Shown piece after piece: positions 1 through 4,745 of a stretch of DNA of 5,246 bases. Each line of letters begins with the position of its first letter. Position 1 is the stretch's first letter. Where the stretch lies: the NCBI GenBank assembly GCA_019118985.1, contig DWXX01000123.1:1-5246 (forward strand). The letters run 5' to 3'. The position numbers were made by a program, and so were the translations under genes. Under the pieces are notes generated by a model. That model was not told the origin of the DNA, did no database searches, and was given only the letters and a program-made list of their open reading frames with translations. The stretch is from Candidatus Faecalibacterium faecipullorum. GTDB lineage: Bacteria; Bacillota; Clostridia; Oscillospirales; Ruminococcaceae.

Positions 1-527
1 CGCTTGACCTTGCTGATAGTAGACAGCAGCTGTTCCAGGCCCTTGGCGGGCAGATACCCCGCCTGGATGGGGACTATGATCCGATTGGCGGCGGCCAACG
101 CGTTGACCGTGAGCATTCCGAGGGAGGGTTGGCAGTCGATGAGGATATGGGAATACTGTCCCTTCACGGTGTCCAGATACTGCCGCAGGACGGTCTCGCG
201 GCTCATAGCGTTTACCAGCGACACCTCCATGCCGGACAACTGGATGTCGGCGGGCATGAGGTCCACGCCCTCCGGGTGGTGCAGGATGCCCTCGCCGGGT
301 TTGATCGGCTCGTCCATCAGGATACGGCCCATCGCGTCGGACAGGGTAAAGGGCAGCTTGTCCGGCTGCGGGTTGCCCAGGCTGATGGTAAGGCTGGCCT
401 GCGGGTCAGCGTCCACCAGCAGCACCTTCTTCCCGGCCTGGGCCAGCCCGATGCCCAGGTTCGCGCAGGTGGTCGTTTTGCCGACGCCGCCCTTCTGGTT
501 GGCGACGGCAATGATTTGTGCGTTCAT
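1..527 (-). CDS. parA: ParA/Soj-family partitioning ATPase, ICE type, C-terminus cut by window edge
   Basis: An open frame runs leftward from ATG 527-525 to the window edge: 175 codons without a stop, so the 3' part is missing. ParA family ATPases position DNA or large complexes with a ParB partner. Visible motifs are the deviant Walker A KGGVGKTTT (residues 12-20, with signature Lys12), Walker A' VLLVDADPQ (35-43) and Walker B HILIDCQPSLG (127-137, Asp131). There is no N-terminal helix-turn-helix extension, so it is Soj-like rather than P1-plasmid-like. The start is supported by GAGGTGA at 540-534, six bases before the ATG. The segment QAGYLPAKGLEQLL (155-168) and the overall wording resemble ParA proteins of clostridial conjugative elements (Tn1549/CTn-like) more than the chromosomal Soj next to rsmG. 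That comparison is from memory. The family is near certain; the mobile-element origin is an inference. Confidence 0.93.
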   Translation of the reverse strand, partial: MNAQIIAVANQKGGVGKTTTCANLGIGLAQAGKKVLLVDADPQASLTISLGNPQPDKLPFTLSDAMGRILMDEPIKPGEGILHHPEGVDLMPADIQLSGMEVSLVNAMSRETVLRQYLDTVKGQYSHILIDCQPSLGMLTVNALAAANRIIVPIQAGYLPAKGLEQLLSTISKVK

Positions 528-570
528 CGTATTTCACCTCGTTTCTGTTGGTCGTGTTTGGTTCTGGAAA

Positions 571-621
571 TAGAAAAAGCCGCCACTGCTTTCTTGAAAA
601 AAAGAGTGACGGCTTTTTCTA
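571..621 (-). terminator. Terminator-like hairpin in parA leader (proximal)
   Basis: The arms 571-587 and 605-621 form a 17-base inverted repeat with one mismatch (583/609) and a 17-base loop. Read on the minus strand, the second arm ends GGCGGCTTTTTCTA, so a GC-rich stem runs into a T-rich tract, as in an intrinsic terminator. It is nearly symmetrical and could also work on the plus strand. It sits between the promoter at 719-691 and the parA ribosome binding site at 540-534, with no gene in front of it to terminate. It is therefore either an attenuator or a block to read-through from rpsI. Confidence 0.7.
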
Positions 622-649
622 ATCCCGGAACGTCGGTCCCCGGAAATGC

Positions 650-681
650 AAAAAGCGCCCAGCTGGAACGCTGAACGCTTT
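650..681 (-). terminator. Terminator-like hairpin at the start of the parA transcript (distal)
   Basis: On the minus strand AAAGCGTTCAGC (681-670) pairs with GCTGGGCGCTTT (663-652) in a 12-pair stem containing two G-T wobbles, with the 6-base loop GTTCCA, and the strand continues into a run of five T (654-650). This has the form of an intrinsic terminator. It begins only about 10 bases after the -10 box at 696-691, so it would fold at the very 5' end of the RNA from that promoter. It could be an early attenuator or a 5'-protecting stem, or it could stop transcripts arriving from further upstream. Confidence 0.6.
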
Positions 682-690
682 CGCAATAAA

Positions 691-719
691 ATCATATTCA
701 TTTGTTCAGATTGGGTCAA
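691..719 (-). promoter_or_regulatory. Sigma-A promoter reading toward parA
   Basis: The minus strand reads TTGACC (719-714), a 17-base spacer (713-697), then TATGAT (696-691). Five of six bases match in each consensus box and the spacing is ideal. The expected transcription start is near 684, giving a leader of roughly 157 bases before the parA ATG. The leader contains both terminator-like hairpins. The -35 box lies inside a sequence repeated 170 bases upstream. Confidence 0.72.
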
Positions 720-730
720 ACTCTGCCAAA
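691..730 (-). repeat. Promoter-region direct repeat, copy A (partner at 861-900)
   Basis: Minus-strand 730-691 and 900-861 align without gaps, with 28 of 40 positions identical. The best block is TTTGGCA-x-AGT-x-TGACCC (730-713 and 900-883; 16 of 18 identical), followed by TGAAC and TATG at the same distances. Identity is highest at and upstream of the -35 box, where an activator or repressor site would be expected. Confidence 0.65.
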
Positions 731-753
731 CCGATTTTGCATAAAATTTCAGA

Positions 754-803
754 GGGGCAAAAAAGCAAAAATGATCTCTTGGGATGGAGCGGGGGCAAAA
801 AAG
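754..803 (+). repeat. GGGGCAAAAAAG direct repeats
   Basis: The 12-base word GGGGCAAAAAAG occurs exactly at 754-765 and at 792-803, 38 bases apart, within the gene-free region upstream of parA. Related words (CAGGGCAAA at 902-910) lie nearby. The second copy ends on the base where the 803-824 repeat begins. Confidence 0.5.
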
Positions 804-865
804 TTGTCCTATGATTTAACCCATTAGCCCCCGTTTTGGGGGTGGTTGTCCTTAATTTAACCCAT
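803..865 (-). repeat. Pair of ATGGGTTAAAT...AGGACAAC direct repeats around a G/C hairpin
   Basis: On the minus strand 865-845 and 824-803 share ATGGGTTAAAT followed by AGGACAAC, differing only in two to three bases between the two blocks. The copies are about 41 bases apart, close to four helical turns. Between them CCCCC (842-838) and GGGGG (832-828) can form a small hairpin with a five-base loop. No gene fits here. The arrangement suggests paired protein-binding sites. Confidence 0.55.
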
Positions 866-889
866 AAAAAATGGTTCAAAACGGGTCAG
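861..889 (-). promoter_or_regulatory. Second, weaker promoter-like copy upstream of parA
   Basis: CTGACC (889-884), a 17-base spacer and TATGGG (866-861) repeat the geometry of the promoter at 719-691 with poorer boxes. The surrounding 40 bases align without gaps to that promoter region. It may be an active upstream promoter, a decayed duplicate, or a second copy of a regulator binding site. Sequence alone does not decide which. Confidence 0.35.
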
Positions 890-900
890 ACTATGCCAAA
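861..900 (-). repeat. Promoter-region direct repeat, copy B (partner at 691-730)
   Basis: This is the upstream member of the 40-base pair described for copy A, offset by exactly 170 bases. Its left end overlaps one of the ATGGGTTAAAT repeats, so two repeat families are interleaved here. Confidence 0.65.
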
Positions 901-923
901 ACAGGGCAAACGATCTGAAAAGG

Positions 924-958
924 AAAAACCCCGAAAACCGCATGGTTTCGGGGTTTTT
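924..958 (-). terminator. Intrinsic terminator of the rplM-rpsI operon
   Basis: AAAAACCCCGAA (924-935) is perfectly complementary to TTCGGGGTTTTT (947-958). The stem can be extended by three more pairs around one bulged base to a four-base loop (940-943). Read on the minus strand the stem is followed by T-rich sequence, and it begins about 19 bases after the rpsI stop codon. It also has a T-run on the plus strand and so could work in both directions. Confidence 0.9.
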
Positions 959-977
959 GAGCTGTTTTGAATTGAAA

Positions 978-1376
978 TCAGCGCTTGCTGAACTGCGGAG
1001 CGCGACGAGCGGCTTTGAGGCCGTACTTCTTGCGCTCCTTCATACGAGGATCGCGGGTGAGGTAGCCGGCCTTCTTGAGGACGGCGCGGTTCTCCTCGTT
1101 CTGCTGCAGCATGGCGCGGCTGATGCCGTGACGGATGGCGCCGGCCTGGCCGGACACGCCGCCGCCGTTGACGCGGACCACCACGTCGAACTTATCCTCG
1201 ACGCCCAGCAGGACCAGCGGGGCGCGGACGATCAGCTTCAGGGTCTCGAGGCCGAAGTAGTTGTCCAGCTCACGATCGTTGACGGTGATCTTGCCGGTGC
1301 CGGCGTAGACGCGAACGCGGGCAACGGAATCCTTACGACGACCAGTGCCGTAGAAATAAGGTTTGGTTTCGTACAT
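978..1376 (-). CDS. rpsI: 30S ribosomal protein S9
   Basis: The gene encodes 132 residues, close to the 130 of E. coli S9, and is complete. S9 binds the head of 16S rRNA in the small subunit, and its C-terminal tail reaches the P-site tRNA. Family hallmarks are YFYGTGRRKDSVARVR (residues 7-22), the GGGVSGQAGAIRHGISRA block in the middle, and the basic C-terminus RDPRMKERKKYGLKAARRAP followed by QFSKR, with the conserved terminal SKR. ATG 1376-1374 is preceded by AAGGAGG (1392-1386), nine bases upstream, in the 17-base gap after rplM, so the two genes are co-transcribed. A strong terminator follows. Nothing is unusual in the protein. The 3' end of rpsI is a known integration site for some ICEs, which matters because an ICE-type parA lies downstream. 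Confidence 0.98.
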   Translation of the reverse strand: MYETKPYFYGTGRRKDSVARVRVYAGTGKITVNDRELDNYFGLETLKLIVRAPLVLLGVEDKFDVVVRVNGGGVSGQAGAIRHGISRAMLQQNEENRAVLKKAGYLTRDPRMKERKKYGLKAARRAPQFSKR

Positions 1377-1393
1377 ATTCGATTGCCTCCTTC

Positions 1394-1822
1394 TTAGAAC
1401 TCGATCTTCTCGGGCTTCTGCGCAGCGTGAGCGTGCTCAGCACCCTTGTAGCAGTGCAGGCGGGTCAGGGCCTTGGCGCCGATGGTGTTGGAGGGGATCA
1501 TGCCCTTGACAGCGTAGGTCATAGCCAGGTTGCTGTTCTCAGCCATCAGCTTCTTGTACTGGACCTTCTTCAGGCCGCCGATGTAGGCAGAGTGGGTGAT
1601 GTGGAACTTCTGCTCGGCCTTCTTGCCGGTGAGGACGGCCTTGTCGCAGTTGACGATGACCACGAAGTCGCCGCAGTCCACGTTGGGGGTGAAGTTGACC
1701 TTCTGCTTGCCGCGCAGCAGGACGGCAGCCTCGGCAGCGACGCGGCCCAGCGGCTTGCCGGCAGCGTCGAGCAGATACCACTTGCGCTCGACTTCAGCGG
1801 GCTTTACGAGAGTAGTGCTCAT
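1394..1822 (-). CDS. rplM: 50S ribosomal protein L13
   Basis: The gene encodes 142 residues, the same length as E. coli L13, and is complete. L13 is an early-assembly protein of the large ribosomal subunit that binds 23S rRNA. Typical segments are KWYLLDAAGKPLGRVA (residues 14-29), VDCGDFVVIVNCDKAVLTGKK, the GGLKKVQY region, AVKGMIPSNTIG, and the C-terminal HAHAAQKPEKIEF. ATG 1822-1820 has the strong ribosome binding site AGGAGG (1836-1831), eight bases upstream. It is the first gene of the rplM-rpsI operon, which starts at the promoter at 1911-1883. In some Firmicutes rplM is controlled by an L13-binding leader RNA, and a short leader with a hairpin is present here. Confidence 0.98.
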   Translation of the reverse strand: MSTTLVKPAEVERKWYLLDAAGKPLGRVAAEAAVLLRGKQKVNFTPNVDCGDFVVIVNCDKAVLTGKKAEQKFHITHSAYIGGLKKVQYKKLMAENSNLAMTYAVKGMIPSNTIGAKALTRLHCYKGAEHAHAAQKPEKIEF

Positions 1823-1876
1823 ATCTATATCCTCCTGATAAGCATTCGTAACAGTTCAGGCGCCGGGTGGGGCGCG
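1823..1876 (-). promoter_or_regulatory. rplM 5' leader with GC hairpin, candidate L13-type leader
   Basis: With transcription starting near 1876, the leader is about 54 bases. GCGCC (1875-1871) pairs with GGCGC (1864-1860) around a six-base loop, placing a GC-only stem at the very 5' end. Autogenous L13 leaders are known in Firmicutes, but I cannot confirm from memory that this sequence fits that consensus. The leader and hairpin are seen; the regulatory role is a guess. Confidence 0.35.
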
Positions 1877-1882
1877 AGTGTT

Positions 1883-1911
1883 AGTATACCCCATCAAAAG
1901 CCGCCTGTCAA
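1883..1911 (-). promoter_or_regulatory. Strong sigma-A promoter of rplM-rpsI
   Basis: The minus strand reads TTGACA (1911-1906), a 17-base spacer (1905-1889), then TATACT (1888-1883). The -35 box is a perfect match, the -10 box matches five of six, and the spacing is optimal, as expected for a ribosomal protein operon. T/A-rich sequence just upstream (1912-1930) could act as an UP element. Confidence 0.9.
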
Positions 1912-1974
1912 CACGATTTTTCATTTTTTCAGGCGCAGTTTTCTCTGTCTTTCAAAATCTCACGTTTTATCTTG

Positions 1975-1994
1975 AATGCTCGCAAATGCTCGCG
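1975..1994 (+). repeat. Tandem AATGCTCGC repeat between divergent promoters
   Basis: AATGCTCGCA (1975-1984) is followed directly by AATGCTCGCG (1985-1994), a 10-base near-perfect tandem repeat, one helical turn apart. AAATGC (1984-1989) also forms an inverted repeat with GCATTT (1997-2002). The site lies between the rplM promoter and the plus-strand promoter near 2051, so it may be an operator. The remainder of 1912-2047 shows nothing else I can identify. Confidence 0.4.
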
Positions 1995-2047
1995 TCGCAT
2001 TTTTGTTTTTCGGCACACGGGGCGCACTGTAAATCTGCGGGGTTTTA

Positions 2048-2056
2048 TGCTATACT
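2048..2056 (+). promoter_or_regulatory. Extended -10 promoter of the 2131-lepA operon
   Basis: TGCTATACT (2048-2056) is an extended -10 element (TG-N-TATACT). The -35 region about 17 bases upstream is poor, with TGTAAA at 2028-2033, which fits an extended -10 promoter. Transcription would start near 2063, leaving a leader of about 68 bases. Confidence 0.6.
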
Positions 2057-2071
2057 ATAAGATACCGCGCG

Positions 2072-2095
2072 CGGGGCGTCTTGCGCTTCGCCCCG
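2072..2095 (+). other. GC hairpin in the leader of the 2131 operon
   Basis: CGGGGCG (2072-2078) is complementary to CGCCCCG (2089-2095), with a 10-base loop. It lies in the expected untranslated leader, ends about 18 bases before the ribosome binding site, and is not followed by a T-run. It is therefore a leader stem, not a terminator. No riboswitch class is recognisable. Confidence 0.35.
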
Positions 2096-2130
2096 GCGCA
2101 TAGTATCATCTGTAAAGGAGACCCTTGCCC

Positions 2131-2700
2131 ATGCCCAGAGAGATCGACCGCCAGGCCGCCGCGCAGAAGCGTTCTTCCCGCCTGCTGATCGGGATGGCCG
2201 CGTTTATCTTCCTCGGGGCGGCTGTCTATGGGGTGCTGCTGTTCATCACCAGCCGGCGCACCCCCGCCGACCCCGACACCCGCTACACCGCCGAGAACGG
2301 CGTCGCCGTCTACTATGAATCCGCCCGGTGGCCGGTCTGCCGGATGACCGAAGACCCCGCCCTCGGCCCGGTGCTCGAGCTCGCCTCCAGCGAGGACGCC
2401 GACGACGACCAGTACCAGGTGGTGCTCTTCCAGCGGGGGGACGGGGCCACCTACGACGACTTTTTGGAAAAAAGCCAGGACGACCTGCGGGCCAGTTACG
2501 GCGTCATCCACCCGTCCAGGCTCAAGATCGAGGTGCCGGGCGCCCAGGTGGAGGCGGTGCGCTGCGACATCCAGGCCTACTACGCCGTCCTCGCCACCCT
2601 GACCTATGACAGCGGGGACGTGATCTACGTCTCTGCCCTGACCCGGCTTGCCTCCATCAACGACGTGCTCAACCTGATCGAAAGCGTGACCCTCGCATGA
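2131..2700 (+). CDS. Hypothetical single-pass membrane-anchored protein
   Basis: The protein has 189 residues and I do not recognise its family. A short basic N-terminus (residues 1-17, rich in Arg/Lys) is followed by one hydrophobic segment (about 18-39) and then Arg-Arg. This predicts a membrane anchor with roughly 145 residues outside the cell. There is no lipobox cysteine. The outer part is acidic in the middle (ASSEDADDDQ) and contains aromatic and beta-type stretches such as QYQVVLFQRG and DVIYVSALTRL. It loosely recalls small PsbP-like extracytoplasmic domains, but I would not assign that. ATG 2131 is preferred over TTG 2125 because AAAGGAG (2114-2120) lies ten bases before the ATG but only four before the TTG. 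Its stop overlaps the ttcA-like start (ATGA, 2697-2700), indicating translational coupling. It heads the operon. Confidence 0.85.
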   Translation: MPREIDRQAAAQKRSSRLLIGMAAFIFLGAAVYGVLLFITSRRTPADPDTRYTAENGVAVYYESARWPVCRMTEDPALGPVLELASSEDADDDQYQVVLFQRGDGATYDDFLEKSQDDLRASYGVIHPSRLKIEVPGAQVEAVRCDIQAYYAVLATLTYDSGDVIYVSALTRLASINDVLNLIESVTLA

Positions 2701-3494
2701 GCGGGCAGAGCGCCATGCAGCGGCTGACCGGCCTGATGCGCAAAGCCGTGCAGGACTACGAGATGCTCGCCCCCGGCGACCGGGTGCTTGTGGGGGTCTC
2801 GGGCGGCAAGGACAGCGTCGCGCTGACGGTGGGCCTTGCTTTGCTGCGGCAGTACATCGGCTTCGACTATCAGCTGTACGCCGTCACCCTCGACCCGCAG
2901 TTCGGCGGCGTCCCGGGGGAGTACGCCCCCCTCGAAGCGGTGATGGCCCAATACGGCGTCCCCTATCAGGTGCGGCGGACCGACATCGGCCCGGTCATCT
3001 TTGAGCAGCGGCAGGAGAAGAACCCCTGCGCCCTCTGCGCCAAGATGCGCCGCGGGGCCCTGCACACCGCCGCGCAGGAGCTGGGCTGCAACAAGGTAGC
3101 CCTGGGCCACCACCTGGACGACGCCGTCGAGACCTTCTACATGAACCTCTGGCAGGAAGGGCGGATCGGCTGCTTTTCGCCGGTGACCTGGCTGTCCCGG
3201 CGGGGGCTGACCCTCATCCGGCCCATGCTGCTGGCCACCGAGAGCGAGGTGCGCGCCGCCGTCTATGAGGAGGGGCTGCCGGTGGTCAAGAGCCGCTGCC
3301 CCGCCGACGGGGCCACCACCCGGGAAAAGACCAAGGACTTCGTCCGGGAGCGCTGCCGCACCGACCACGCCTTCCGCCAAAAGACCCTGCACGCGCTGCA
3401 GGAGAGCGGCATCGACGGCTGGCGGCCGCTGCACACCGGGCGGGGGTCTTTTGTCATCCCGCCCCATCAGGAGCATCAGAACGGAGAAGGTTAG
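2697..3494 (+). CDS. ttcA: TtcA-family tRNA 2-thiocytidine-type thiolase (PP-loop ATPase)
   Basis: The protein has 265 residues and is an N-type ATP pyrophosphatase. The PP-loop SGGKDS is at residues 35-40, a CxxC pair sits in NPCALCAKMRRG (Cys111, Cys114), GHHLDDAVET at 137-146, and a third cysteine in KSRCPADG (Cys201). In E. coli TtcA the equivalent three cysteines hold an iron-sulfur cluster, and the enzyme thiolates cytidine 32 of certain tRNAs. The CxxC pair and late Cys separate this protein from TilS. The clostridial branch is usually annotated as TtcA, but its exact tRNA target is less certain than in E. coli. ATG 2697 overlaps the previous stop by four bases and lacks a clear ribosome binding site, which suggests coupling. 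A later in-frame ATG at 2715 is possible. Alr follows after five bases. Confidence 0.88.
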   Translation: MSGQSAMQRLTGLMRKAVQDYEMLAPGDRVLVGVSGGKDSVALTVGLALLRQYIGFDYQLYAVTLDPQFGGVPGEYAPLEAVMAQYGVPYQVRRTDIGPVIFEQRQEKNPCALCAKMRRGALHTAAQELGCNKVALGHHLDDAVETFYMNLWQEGRIGCFSPVTWLSRRGLTLIRPMLLATESEVRAAVYEEGLPVVKSRCPADGATTREKTKDFVRERCRTDHAFRQKTLHALQESGIDGWRPLHTGRGSFVIPPHQEHQNGEG

Positions 3495-3499
3495 ACCTT

Positions 3500-4699
3500 A
3501 TGGAACACCTGTTTGAGCGGCACGTCTGGGCCGAGATCGACCTGGACGCCCTGCGCGATAACTTCAAGACCACCCGGCGGCTGGCCGGGGATATGCCCCT
3601 GTGCGCGGTGGTCAAAGCCGACGCCTACGGCCATGGCGCGGTGCGCTGCGCACAGACCTTTGCCGAGGCGGGGGCCGCCTGGCTGGCCGTCAGCCGCCTG
3701 ACCGAAGCGCTGGAGCTGCGCCGGGCGGGGCAGGCTCTGCCCATCCTCATCCTGGGGCGGACCGACCCCTGTTTTGCCGGGGTGCTGGCCGCCCACCGCA
3801 TCACCCAGTGCTGCTATTCCCTGCCCTACGCCCGGGCCCTCGCGGCAGAGGCGCAGAGCGCCGGGGTGACGGTGGACATCCACCTCAAGGCCGACACCGG
3901 CATGGGGCGGATCGGCTTTGCCCTGCGCACCGACTTCGACGCCGCCCTGCGCGAAATGGTCGAAGCCTGCACCCTGCCCGGCCTGCGGATGACCGGGCTG
4001 TTCCAGCATTTCGCGGCCGCAGACGAAGCCGGCGCCGACAGCGTCGCCTATACCAGGGCGCAGCACGCCCTCTTCCTGCGGACCTTTGAGGGGCTGCGGG
4101 CCGCCGGGCATGAGCCCGCCCTCGTCCACTGCGACAACTCGGCCGGCACCCTGCTCTACCCGGACTGGCCCGCCGGCCTGCCTGCCGGCCGCCGGATGGG
4201 CCGCCCCGGCATCATCCTCTACGGCTACCCGCCCAGCGGCGAGGTGGCCTGCCCGCCCCTGCGCCCGGTGATGACCCTCAAGACGGTGGTCAGCATGGTC
4301 AAGGAGCTTGCCCCCGGCCAGTCGGTCAGCTACGGGCGGCGGTTCACCGCCGCGGCCCCCACCCGGGCGGCCACCCTCTGCGCCGGCTACGCCGACGGCT
4401 ACCCCCGTCTGCTCAGCGAGGGGCGCGGGGTGGTCGACCTGCACGGCCATCCCTGCCCGGTGCTCGGCCGGGTCTGCATGGACCAGCTGCTGGTGGACGT
4501 CTCGGCCGTGCCGCAGACGGCCGAAGGGGACGAAGCCATCCTGTGGGGGGGCGGCTGCCAGGCCGACACCGCCGCCACCATCGCCCAAAAGACCGGCACC
4601 ATCGCCTATGAGCTGCTGTGCGGGGTGGCCCGCCGGGTGCCCCGCGTCTACCTCGCGCAGGGCCGCACCGTCGGCATCGACGACTACCTGTCCTGCTGA
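3500..4699 (+). CDS. alr: Alanine racemase
   Basis: The protein has 399 residues and is full length for the family (about 360-400). This PLP enzyme interconverts L- and D-alanine in the cytoplasm and supplies D-alanine for peptidoglycan. The N-terminal barrel carries AVVKADAYGHG (36-46), with Lys39 as the PLP lysine, and KADTGMGRIG (130-139), in which Lys130 and Arg137 match the carbamylated lysine and the arginine of Geobacillus Alr. The C-terminal domain has VSYG (Tyr278, the second catalytic base), GYADGY (Tyr297 at the active-site entrance) and RVCMDQ (324-329). All key residues are present, so it should be active. GGAGAAGG (3483-3490), inside the end of ttcA, lies nine bases before ATG 3500. 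The gap after ttcA is five bases, so they share a transcript. Confidence 0.97.
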   Translation: MEHLFERHVWAEIDLDALRDNFKTTRRLAGDMPLCAVVKADAYGHGAVRCAQTFAEAGAAWLAVSRLTEALELRRAGQALPILILGRTDPCFAGVLAAHRITQCCYSLPYARALAAEAQSAGVTVDIHLKADTGMGRIGFALRTDFDAALREMVEACTLPGLRMTGLFQHFAAADEAGADSVAYTRAQHALFLRTFEGLRAAGHEPALVHCDNSAGTLLYPDWPAGLPAGRRMGRPGIILYGYPPSGEVACPPLRPVMTLKTVVSMVKELAPGQSVSYGRRFTAAAPTRAATLCAGYADGYPRLLSEGRGVVDLHGHPCPVLGRVCMDQLLVDVSAVPQTAEGDEAILWGGGCQADTAATIAQKTGTIAYELLCGVARRVPRVYLAQGRTVGIDDYLSC

Positions 4700-4745
4700 A
4701 CAGCAGCATCACACCTGACTTTACGCCCGCATTACGGAGGGACCC

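Larger units (their letters stand above)
528..977. other. Gene-free control region between parA and rpsI
   Basis: These 450 bases hold no convincing gene on either strand and are visibly more AT-rich than the flanking genes. From the rpsI side to the parA side they contain: the rpsI terminator; a diverged promoter-like repeat; a pair of ATGGGTTAAAT repeats around a small G/C hairpin; two GGGGCAAAAAAG repeats; a good minus-strand promoter; and two terminator-like hairpins just before the parA ribosome binding site. The individual parts are listed separately. The length and repeat density suggest a regulated start for parA and whatever genes follow it beyond the left edge. Confidence 0.7.

Noticed and set aside
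4..674. Long plus-strand open frames opposite parA (4-573, 129-674)
   Set aside because: They are antisense shadows of the clear ParA frame. Their translations show no family motifs.
534..719. 61-codon minus-strand frame upstream of parA as a small gene or leader peptide
   Set aside because: It would start at TTG 719 inside the -35 box, its internal ATGs lie at or before the -10 box, it has no ribosome binding site, and it runs through both hairpins.
942..1975. Plus-strand open frames opposite rpsI and rplM
   Set aside because: They are antisense to unmistakable S9 and L13 genes and have no ribosome binding sites of note.
1984..2012. AAATGC/GCATTT hairpin followed by T-runs as a plus-strand terminator
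   Set aside because: The stem is only six pairs, A/T-rich at its base, and no plus-strand gene lies upstream to be terminated.
2125..2130. TTG at 2125 as the start of the hypothetical protein
   Set aside because: It is only four bases after AAAGGAG. ATG 2131, at ten bases, is the better start.
4693..4706. Palindrome CTGCTGAACAGCAG at the alr stop as a terminator
   Set aside because: The loop is minimal and no T-run follows. It partly reflects coding sequence of the last codons.
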